Origin: Marasmius tenuissimus
Lineage: Eukaryota > Basidiomycota > Agaricomycetes > Agaricales > Marasmiaceae
DNA: 64,000 nucleotides
Assembly: GCA_029532415.1 (NCBI GenBank)
Contig: JAQOTA010000042.1
Span: forward strand, 496,001 to 560,000
Direction: 5' to 3'
A model generated the notes under the pieces. It was not told where the DNA came from, did no database searches, and worked only from the letters and a program-made list of their open reading frames with translations. Within the stretch, counting starts at the first letter, position 1. Each line of letters opens with the position of its first letter. Shown piece by piece: positions 10,610 to 20,289 of the stretch. The translations under genes and the position numbers were made by a program.

Positions 10610-12492
10610 GATGTGGAGTCTGTGTAGCCAATTGTAAATCGAGAAGTACTGACAGTTATACGTGTTGACCTACCGTTTCGTCCTTGGATGATGGTGGTGC
10701 CAGAACAAAGAGACCGACACGTGGAAAATAATCCGTACTCCGGCTTGACCTGCCCTAAAGATGATTTGTCAGTACTGCCGGCGGCAATTCTAGCCCTTTA
10801 ACCACTTCGTCTTCGCCCTCAAAAGTCTTCATCGTCACTTCGAGGAGAGTTACAGGCAACGATGAAATCCCAAGATTTGAAAATCCCTATCTAGCGCGCT
10901 TGATCTCGCCATCATACCGGGGCGACGGTCCAGCAACCTGACCACCAAACATCGAGGGCAAAGGGGGATTTGGTGATCTGGGGAAATGGTAAAGACTCTT
11001 CGGGCCTTTATATACGTTCCACGTTGCTCACCTCGGGTCGTCTTCTACCCCAAGATCTGGCGGATCGTTGGTTCCCAGACCGCCCGTCGCCTAATCGCGT
11101 CTTTTCCAGAAGATCCTGATAACGCCAATCGAGTCAATCCATACCCCATCCTGTCCTCCTTCCTCCGACAACTTCAACACTATTCCTCTACATCATTCAT
11201 ATCATCTACTGTCATTCCCTCGAGTACTGGAAGACGTGGGCTGCCACCACTGCGGCCTGAAACAACTCTTACCCCGACGCCTGCCCCAATATTCTCTCTT
11301 ATTGCACTAGTACCCAGATGCTGTTTGATGGAGTAGCTGGAGAACTGTGGTCATCAGTGAGGAGTGATGACGATGATCAATGTATGCGCTCGGTTCGCGG
11401 CGTATTACTCCACTGTTACTATCCTATCTTTTGATTGGGCAGCTAAGTTTCTTAAGCACAAGCTCGCTCACCGCACACGTAAAATGATGACGTTTTCAAA
11501 ACTATCGAGTTCATGAAAATCCTCGCATTGAATGCGGGTAATAATGGTCTATCATCTCACCGATCATCCTTCCAAAGGTCTCTTCCTATGGCTAATGCAT
11601 GCAGGAAGCCATTTCCCCTCCGTTGGCTCCGTATCTCGGGCTCGCAAAGTCGTAACAATAGCCGTCCTCTACTCTCCTTGCAAGGGCCAAGGGATTGTCT
11701 TTTCGTTTACCATGCACACGGGTGGGGTCTGACGTTTGGGGCGGTGGTTGGACGTGCCGTATGCCGTACGACGGTCTGGGCTACGTACTCGCAGCCAGGT
11801 TGTGGCTCTCTACGGTGTTTCTTTTGATGGGCGAAGGTTCGGGAGCAATCCCCCATTCTTATGTATCAGAGGGCTAAATGGCTTGATTAGTAGGCTCGAG
11901 GAAAGTCGGCATGTCATTGTTTTCCTCGACCTACAACCTTGGCATTTGATCCTTCCAAATGGGCGCGTTATTTCCATGACATTCGCCTCTTCGATCTAGG
12001 TGGCATCGCCGGCCTAATTTTCTCCCTGTGTATAAGAGTCGGTCGACCAGCTCAAAATGGGTACGTTCCTCTCACAAAACTTCGCGGTCAGAATTCACTT
12101 TGAGAATCTGACGTTTACCTACACAGACGTGCCATCATTGACGCTCTCCCAACCCTCACATGCTCTTTGAGCTTTGTGTGTCATTCCTCACCCAGTAGCC
12201 AGGCTTTTACACATTCTTAACAGTAGCACGCCGCGGTGACGAAACCTCGGATATCTATTTTGCAGCGATAGGTGATTGAGCCATAACCAAGTATGTGATG
12301 TCGAGTCTAACCATCGAGCCATCGAGCCATCTTGTCTAGAGTTTTCTTCAATGAACCCCACACTACAGATCAACTAATCCCATATGGGTCGCTAAAGCCA
12401 CGAAGGCCTGTGGCCGGAAGGTTCTGAGAGCCGGTAAAGTATTTTCTACCTTGTTTTTCAATATCAATATCCATTATATGTACGTGACTATA
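10610..12492. other. no gene recognised; right part is a segmental duplicate
   Basis: Upstream region of the F-box gene and downstream region of the GST gene. Short open frames only. The part from about 11847 onward is repeated at 36758-37456. Confidence 0.5.
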
Positions 12493-12536
12493 CTAGTCGA
12501 GAACCTTCAAAACCTCATCGAACTCCCACCCGACCC
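11847..12536. repeat. segmental duplication, copy 1 (intergenic plus GST 3' end)
   Basis: Closely similar in order and orientation to 36758-37456. It covers non-coding DNA and the last 44 bp of the GST gene. Together with the F-box part (8379-9985 against 35293-36757) it defines a duplicated block whose two parts are contiguous in copy 2 but about 1.9 kb apart in copy 1. Confidence 0.8.
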
Positions 12537-13285
12537 AACCGTTCGCCCAAGACCTAACGTCCCTCCACTCCTCGCTGTCCTCACCAAATATCACCCTCAA
12601 CGAGTAAACAAGGCCAACGACCGTCATATCAGCCAGCGTCGGTGTACTTCCTCCCATCAAAAACCCTCTCAGCGGCTTACCCCCATCCAAACTAACGTTC
12701 AACTTGTCAAAAGCCTCCTTCGTCGCAGCAAAGGCTGCTTTTACTTTCTCAGGTTCCGGTGCTGTGCGGGGTACTCCACCAAGAAATTTCTCCACTACCT
12801 CCTTCGGGAAAAACTGCAATACCTCCGAACGAATGACGATGCTATAGACCTCGCTCATCCTTGTTATATCGTCGGCTTGGAAGATCCTCTGCAGGATTTT
12901 CGTTCCTTTAGGGATGACCCTCGGGGTATCGGGATACGTTCGGTCGAGGTAATCTGCAATCTCGGACGAATCAGAGATCCACTCTCCTGTTTTCGTGTCG
13001 TGTATAACGGGGATTGTGTACTTGGGCACAGGGTGGGTGATGCTAGGTGGCGCGCCGAGGGCTTGGACAGAACCGCCGATGTTGAGGACATCGACATAGG
13101 CGAGTTTGTAGGGGAGGTTTTTGAAGCGGAGAACGAAGCTGATAGTTTTTTGCAGTGTCAAGAGATCAGTCAAGTGAAGTACTTGTTGAAACCAAAACTT
13201 ACACAACGGCACGAACAAAGGGTGAGAGACCAACGGAGTTGAACTCGTCGTTGGTTGAAGGACCGGCGTCGTAGACTGTGATCAT
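12493..13285 (-). CDS. glutathione S-transferase (two exons)
   Basis: Exon 1 13285-13203, intron 13202-13139, exon 2 13138-12493; 242 residues in one frame. The N-terminus (MITVYDAGP..., NSVGLSPFVR) and the thioredoxin-like region with KYTIPVIHD, followed by DSSEIADYLDRTYP, match fungal GSTs of the UstS-like type, in which the SxIADYLD segment helps bind glutathione. The C-terminal helical domain contains ...GGSTPTLADMTVVG, the usual position of the buried Asp. These soluble enzymes conjugate glutathione to electrophiles; the substrate cannot be told. A TATA-type element lies about 65 bp upstream. The 3' end is duplicated as a fragment at 37.4 kb. Confidence 0.88.
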
Positions 13286-16200
13286 GTTGCTGAGTCGTTG
13301 TTGTTGATACGAGGGTAGAATGAGCGGGTAAGCTGTTGAGTTTCCATGCGTTTTATAGGGTATCACGAAGCACTGGGGAGCCTGAAGTAAAGGGACGCTC
13401 CAGAGATATGTCAGCAGCAAGCGAGACTGGATACAGCGAGAGCGTCGGAGTTCGATTACAAATTGTCGGAGTCAGCACGCCGACACTTGAAAATTGAATT
13501 GAATACCGTAGATCCGAGTTGAGGATTGGATACCAAGTCTCGAAAGTGTCGGGGATTCATTTGTTAATAATCGTAGTGGTAGACGAGTTCAGTCAGTGTC
13601 CTTAACTTACTCAAAAAACATTGCACAGCACCGTTTATTTGTGCTGGTACGGGCGCTGCAACATTGGTACGTCAATTTGGGATGCCCCGCTCCCGTACCA
13701 TCACCACTCTGCCCACTCTTCTCGAGCTCCTTGACCGTTCATCCTGGTCAATCTGAACGTTGTATACCAATGAACATCGACTATCCTTTCTCGCCTTCTC
13801 CTCTCCGTAGATGTGTGCTGGTTGTGTGTCAATCGGGTAACTTCGGATTGTAGCGTAACACTACTATCCGCAGGAGAGAGGTCGAGGTAGACTCGTTTGT
13901 TACGCCACCTGCTCGGAAGGCCGATAAACGTCACTAACTGCTTGAAGCAAAGTCTTTGGCTCGCACATGCTCTCCCACAGTGTCTTTGATTTCTCCATTT
14001 CCAATGTCAAGAGACTCATTGTGAGTGGCCCCCGCAGGGGACCCCCCACGTAATGTCTTGAGATGTGAACCTTTGATGATGACAATACCTAGTGCCCTCC
14101 AACCCCGTTCTCATGAATGAGCTTGGCTCAAAACTCAAAGCCTCGCATAACGTGGAACGAAGCTTCAAATCTATGGGTGTCAGCTCAAATCGGTCATTCC
14201 AGGACTCTCAAGGCACATCTTTCTTGGTAGTTCCAGGTCTAGCCCAAGCCCTACGCATCTCAATGGACCCGCTCTAAAGGTGCAATGTGCCGCATGGAAT
14301 CCAGTAGTCTGAACTTGCGTGCCGGCCCGGCGAGAACCACAACGGTCGCTTCACTGCACAGTAGAGTGCAAGAACTTGAAGGAAGCCAAGATCGTGCAAG
14401 CCACGGCGAGCCCAACCCTATGGGATGATCGGGTACCCAAGCCTACTAAGACTTATGCTAAGCAGGAGAGTAGACTAAGCATACGTACTCTCTGTCATCT
14501 GAATTCGCGACTGCGGTCTATCGGTTGGAGGGCAGTCCCTTACCACTTTACCAGTCCCTAAGCATTGTTGATTGTGATCTGGAGTTGAACATGAGCCCTT
14601 ATCTATCTTTTATCTTACGAAACCTCTCGTCGTCCCGTGATTGGAGCATGGAAATGAAGATTGATGAACGCTCGGGATCACCGCCTTGATGATTGTTTCA
14701 GAATAAAATCTTATAGCGAGAATGAGTTTTCTGGAAAAGAGGATCAGAGAGGGAAAATGCGAGAGTACTCGAACGAAAACGCACTCTATCACTTTCGAGA
14801 TGACCGAGTGAGACTACTGAGGACTGGGTTGGAGCTCATATCACACAGGTCAGAGCTCCCCAAAACGAGCGTTCCGAGGACAACTCCTCCAGAGGATGCC
14901 AATTGTTCAAGTAGTGATGGCTGAGGATAACTAACTGTAGATGTTGGGAAAACCGGAAGACTATCAGTACTTGCGGGTGCGAGCTATTAGCCTTCAGTCA
15001 TGACAAGGGAGAGGAAAGATGCAATCAGATTCCCACGCGCGACATATCCTCTCGGCAAATCCCGAGGTTAGGACATCGATGACGCATCTGATTGCGATAC
15101 GTTTTTTCCCATCAACGTTTCAGTCCATGCACGCAGAACACCTCTCAAGAGTGTCACAACACCTTGTGCTTGCTCCCTCATGACCATGGCTCCGTAATTT
15201 TAAACTGTGAAGGTAAGTACGCTCAATCTGTTTCTTTGATACCAACAAATGACCAGAATTCTTTGGTTTGGTAATCTTTCGTCGATGTACCGACTACGGA
15301 TGCCGGAGTCGAGACAGTATCATTTTTAGAGGCTTCAGATAGGCTAATCCTTCAAATCAGCTATCTAGTTTGACCGATGTATGTTGCCCAAGAGGACATG
15401 CGTTCATCTGCAAAGCGTTACAGAACGCTCAATCAAGTACCACATTGGAGCTTCACATATGCTTCAAACAAGCGTCTGATGTCGTATTGAGGCATCAACA
15501 TGGACTCGTTGTCGGAAATGTCGTCTTGGTACGTTACCCATGCCTTCATCGTCTAGCTTGGTCCACTGGTATTGATATCGTTCCATAATTCAGGTAGCAA
15601 TACGCGCGCTGTGCCGCGTCGCACGGACTTTGACAATCGGATTGCGCAAGGTGGATCTCGAGAGAAGCTAGATGTAGAGATAAACAAGTGGTTGGAGGCA
15701 TTGGATGTCATCGTGGAGAGAATGAGCTCGTTCCTGTAGGGGTAGAATACGGCAAAGTGTGAACCGTTTGAAGATATACTTGTGAGTGACTTAAACACTT
15801 TCTTCTAGTGTTATGTCTTATCTTGATCATAACAAGTCTTTTTTAGGTGTCTTTACGCATATTGTACTTTCGATAGGACTTACCGAACAATCATCATACA
15901 CCTCTGGATCAACTTATCACACAGCTCGACCTATTGGGCTTGAGTCAAGTCTGTCTCTGAACCTAATGCGATAACGGGTTTCCACTTGCCCGAGCGCTAA
16001 AATACTTGACCCGCATTCACTTGTCGTCTTTATCCCCGGGAGTTCCCCCATGTTCAATTCTCCTCTTCCATGATACCCTTTCCGATATATCTTTGTTTAG
16101 TACGCCGCGAGGGGCAAATGGATCTTCTCGCTCTACTTACTCTACTCTGTCTTCTGACTTCCCTCCGTCGTTCCCCAACGACTTAACCGGCGCTGGCTTA

Positions 16201-17036
16201 CTCAAACCTCGTGTCCATATCATCGCCATTTGTTGCTCCACTTCATGCTTGGGTGCAGGAACTCACGAGTCTCTAGAAGAGATCGAAAATTCATGTGACA
16301 ACTTATCTAGGGAGACTTACAAATGATTTCCGCGGCCTGTGCAGGAGATATTTAACTCAAACTCGACCCATATAAGAGAGAAATGGGATAGAAATATCAA
16401 ATCTGGCATTTCTATCACATTTCCACGTATTTCTGATACCGAGTATCTCTTTCCTTTGTTCCACGACTTGTGGTAAGATCTCCTCAAATAAAGCTCTGCA
16501 TCAATCTCAAATAACCCTCGAAACTTATGCGGTTCTGCACCCAGTGTGATCAGCAGTTGATAGTGATGGACAGGAAGCCCAGCTCAAGTCTGATGTCGCG
16601 GCAACTCGGTTTCAATACAGCAACTCACTGGCTTCTCCTGATCGTGGGTCTGAGCCACGGTGCTGGTCAATCACCTTCCAAGATTCCCAACAAATACCAT
16701 TTCCGCCCGACGAGAAGATCTAATTCCCCCTTTCCCATCCTCAGAACAAGGTTTTTATTACCTAGGCGGCCAGACAGGGTGGCCCGAGTGCCTGACCGTA
16801 ATGCCGTTCATGATTCATGATTGATGTTATTTTTGGCAGCCCGACATTGGACAGCTCCCTTGTTGCGAGCCGGACCCAGGCAGTGCTGGAGTCACTGTGA
16901 AACCCTTATAAGCTCTTCCACCTGTTTGAACCTCACCTTCCTTTCTTCTCCTTCGGTCGGTCAAATCAGCTCGGGCTTTGAAAGTCTCGACCGTTTGCAT
17001 CCTTGTTTCTGTCACCTACTTGCGTTTTGTTTTGCG
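13286..17036. other. long stretch without a recognised gene
   Basis: Many short frames, none recognised. A possible spliced pair at about 15440-15530 and 15594-15670 is phase-compatible but has no recognisable product. The last 200 bp should contain the promoter of the MARVEL-like gene (CTTATAAG near 16897). Confidence 0.4.
13351..13358 (-). promoter_or_regulatory. TATA-like box of the GST gene
   Basis: TATAAAAC on the minus strand, about 65 bp before the GST start codon. The spacing suits a core promoter with a short 5' leader. Confidence 0.45.
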
Positions 17037-17991
17037 ATGGCTTGGGCTCTGATGATCTTTGGTCGTATGGGGGTGATGGGTATGTCTTCGGCGCGTTCAG
17101 TTTCGTTGAATATGATGCTCAAATCTCGTTTTTGTAGGCGCTGTCATTTTGTTCAGCTTCATCTGTCTGGTACTTTCTGCCCACATAACTGATATCACTA
17201 CGAGTGGGGATGGCCGCCCGATCCCGGTGAACTTCCGAGGTCGTTCTATTGCGGCCTCGGTCCTTACTCTCGTCTCGGTCCCTGTATTGTGGGTTCTATC
17301 TCTCTTCCTTTCCGCGTGAAGCCCCGCTCATACTCCTGGCACGCTTTAGCTTCGTGGTGGGATTCCTCAGGAAAGGATCCTTCCTAACCATGAATGTCAC
17401 CGAGGTCCCAGTGTGTGGTACGTTTGTCCTGATTTTCTGACTGTCGTCGCGACTCTGAGCATAAGTTCTTGTTCTTAGCTTTCCTCGCCGTTCTCTGGAT
17501 GGCCAACGGAATCTTGATAAGCCAGTGGGATTCCGCTTTTGAAGTTGGATGCAGTTCGGCGAGCCTGACCCGTATGTCTTTCCCTTTCCGAGTATTCTCG
17601 TACCAAGTTGATGTCTGGCTTTCTAGCTAAGGACTCTGGCACCTGTAGCGAGATCACCGCCGTCATGGCGTTCTCGTTCCTGAACTGGATCCTCCGTGAG
17701 TTGATTCCTTCCCTCTGTACTCGCTAAAACTTCGTGGCTGACCCTCTACTCATAGTCTTCGCCTACATCGCGTTCATCATCGTCGTCTGCCTCATTGGCA
17801 AATCCCGAGGCAACAACGTGTGGCTCGTCGGTGCCAACAATGCCGAATATTTCGCCCACAACAAGCAAAATTACAACCATATGATGACCCCGCCTCATCA
17901 GATGCAACAACAGGGAAAGATGATGTATAACCCTGCTGGTCCTCCTCTCGTTAAAGGGCATTCGCCGCCTCCCGTCTATCCTCAGGTTTAG
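17037..17991 (+). CDS. MARVEL-like four-helix membrane protein (six exons)
   Basis: Exons 17037-17079, 17138-17288, 17350-17417, 17479-17571, 17627-17695, 17756-17991; all phases agree and give 219 residues. Four hydrophobic segments: AVILFSFICLVLSAHI, AASVLTLVSVPVF, FLAVLWMANGIL and VFAYIAFIIVVCLIG. A Trp/Asp loop with cysteines (AFEVGCSSASL...SGTC) sits between helices 3 and 4. This is the usual layout of fungal MARVEL-domain proteins (Nce102 relatives), which act in membrane domain organisation and trafficking. The cytosolic tail is rich in Gln, Met, His and Pro (HMMTPPHQMQQQ, ending PPPVYPQV). The start is the ATG opening the first hydrophobic segment. The exact subfamily was not determined. 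Confidence 0.8.
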
Positions 17992-18587
17992 AGTCATTCG
18001 TTCTGTGTATGGTAGGTAGAAAATGCGCGTAGTCGTGGAAATGCGAGGTTTGTTAACGTTAATGTTGGGATTCTGGGCGACTACACGTTCATCCTGTCGT
18101 TTGTTGTACTGTATAATCATCACTTCCACTACTTTTTGTGTTTATTTCGTGCCTGTTGCTGTCGTATCTACTACACAAAAGACGACAGGTTGTTGCCGGA
18201 GACAACTCTGTAATCTGATTGGCTTATCACTGCTCACCGGTTCGGGTGCTGCGAGGAGCCGGCCTGTCAAGGCCAAGCAATGAGCAGGGCTCTTCTGCTA
18301 AATTTCTTCAAATCGTGCATCTGCACGGGTCGCTGCTAGTTTATCCAATACTAATGTACCATCATTGGTCATAGCCGTTCATCATTCGACATGCTCTCTG
18401 TCGAAGGAGATTAATGGCTGGAAGTATGCAGCGGACGCGGGGAGGTCAATTCATGAGCCAGGAACATGGGACGTAAAATTCCCTGCCCTATGACCTTCTG
18501 CCGTCGCGATTGACGCATGAGAAACGAGCTCCAGACCTTGCTTGAGTTCTAGTTAGCCAGGTTCCAATGCTGTGCACTTGGATATCT
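17992..18587. other. no gene recognised
   Basis: 3' flank of the MARVEL-like gene and 5' flank of the tRNA gene. Nothing else seen. Confidence 0.5.
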
Positions 18588-18679
18588 GCCCGCCTAGCTC
18601 AATCGGATAGAGCGTCAGACTCTTAAAAGAGCCGACAACGGGCATCTGAAGGCTGCGAGTTCGACCCTCGCGGTGGGCT
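18588..18679 (+). tRNA. tRNA-Lys (CTT) with an 18-nt intron
   Basis: Acceptor stem GCCCGCC pairs with GGTGGGC; D arm GCTC/GAGC; anticodon stem TCAGA/TCTGA; T arm GCGAG-TTCGACC-CTCGC. The anticodon loop reads CT-CTT-A, then 18 extra bases, then A, placing an intron at the canonical 37/38 position. A-box (TAGCTCAATCGG) and B-box (GAGTTCGACCC) internal promoter elements are intact. It should read AAG lysine codons after splicing. Confidence 0.93.
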
Positions 18680-18685
18680 AAAGAC

Positions 18686-18690
18686 TTTTT
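18686..18690 (+). terminator. RNA polymerase III T-run terminator
   Basis: TTTTT seven bases after the end of the tRNA-Lys gene, the normal Pol III stop signal. Confidence 0.8.
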
Positions 18691-19557
18691 GCAATTCTCG
18701 GCCGACAACATAGTACGACACCAGGACGTTTCGCATATGTACGTACTACTCTCATGGTCATTCCAAATATCTCTTCTGAGTCGCAAATCGATGTATGAGT
18801 TTTGCTAACTCGAAGGAAAACCGATATTCCTGGAGCTTGTCAATTTGACCGGCCCTGAAGCTGAAGCCGCGTGATTCTGCGTGCCGTATTTCAACTTGTG
18901 ATTCATTGGTCTTCCCAAGGTCTTCCTCCAAGAGCAACGTTCAACTTCCAAGTGGGGAGATCAGTTCATCCCAACGATATGAATATGGCGGCCGTTTTTG
19001 ATGCTCGAGCACTTAGCCCACATTAGTAGTTAGACACAATAAAACTCTCACAACGTTCCCCATTTTGATATCGTCACAACGACCTGGCACAGATAAACAA
19101 AGGAAAACTTGATGTTGATGTGTTTGAGGTCCTATCAAATCTGAGGAGTGACCTAGCTAGGGTACAAAAGGCATTCCAACTACAACTACGACCACTACCA
19201 GACTCGATATCACAACTGCTACACCGGTCAAGCCTTCGTCCTACGGAGATTGGTTTACGTGATCAATAGTATCCAAATTCGGTTCCACGATCCCTTCTAG
19301 ATCTTTTTCATGAAACTCGCGAAGGAGGACAAATCAATTAATTTGCCTCGCGGCCTGTCCATCGATACTCAATCTGTCCTGAATGAGGTATTGTGACTCG
19401 CGTTCTTCTCCGCGCAACCTCCACCAACACGCGCAGCTTGATACTCTTCATCCCCACCTCGCTCTTACCACCATGATTTTCTGATACGAGTCCTCAACGG
19501 AAGACGACGAATAGAACTGAGCTCAAATTATGGGTGAGTATACCCCTTTCATCGTTA
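18691..19557. other. no gene recognised
   Basis: No supported coding exon. It may contain an unseen first exon of the following membrane-protein gene. Confidence 0.4.
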
Positions 19558-20254
19558 ATGACTCAATTCACAAGTCTTTGCGCCGTAACTCCTCCCCACT
19601 GCCCAGGCTCTCAAACGTCACCTCCAACGACCTCTCGACCAGGGACATCTTTTCCGTGTGGGATCGACACATTCGCGCCAACTTTAGCTCCTAACAGCTT
19701 CACAACCGTGCCAACCAGCAGCCCCATAGCGACTACCACACCCACTTTATCCACAACTGTCGTCCCAGGAGCCATCGCGACCATATCTGTTACTCCATCT
19801 TCAACGAGGAAGACCATTGTCGTGGTAGAGGCCGTCTTTGGAGGTATAGGAGGAACATTCATACTCGTGCTGACGCTGGCATGTTGCTACAAGAGATGGA
19901 GGGCTAGGAGGAGGAGATGTATTGAAGAAGATCCAGCAATGGTCGAGGAGAAAGCTCATAGTCGCAGCTCTGACCTAATGACGACGGGTGCGTGCCGAGT
20001 TTCTATTGTCTCATATCCTTCGAAGGCTTATTGTTTTTTGTCTGTCATCGCCTCCTTCCGGGTCTCGTTCTTCGTTAAACGCCTTCATCAAACTCTCATC
20101 GGCAGATCGACATCGAAGGAATGAAAGCCAACGCACGCTTCAGGCTTCTATCACCAGGATCCCAAAGATTGAGAGGCTCAAAGACGCTAGTGATGAGAAC
20201 ATAACTTCGTCCTATCCCTGGCCCCAGATGGTCGGCGTTCTCCCTTCTCCATGA
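19558..20254 (+). CDS. Ser/Thr-rich single-pass membrane protein (hypothetical)
   Basis: Exon 1 19558-19987, intron 19988-20105 (donor GTGCGT, phase 1), exon 2 20106-20254. About 190 residues: a Pro/Ser/Thr-rich segment (TTTPTLSTTVVPG...) likely to be O-glycosylated, one membrane helix (GIGGTFILVLTLACC) and a strongly basic stop-transfer segment (KRWRARRRR), then an acidic/basic cytosolic tail ending WPQMVGVLPSP. This is the layout of fungal cell-surface sensors such as mucin-like or WSC-type proteins, but no named domain is visible. The first in-frame ATG is at 19558, with no signal peptide after it, so an upstream exon is probably missing. The stop lies just before the Hsp70-like gene. Confidence 0.6.
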
Positions 20255-20289
20255 TATCCGACTCTTATAGCCTTTTGTCCTCTGTACTA

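Noticed and set aside
11513..11999. Overlapping open frames as a gene
   Set aside because: No recognisable motif, several overlapping frames of similar length, and no consistent splicing.
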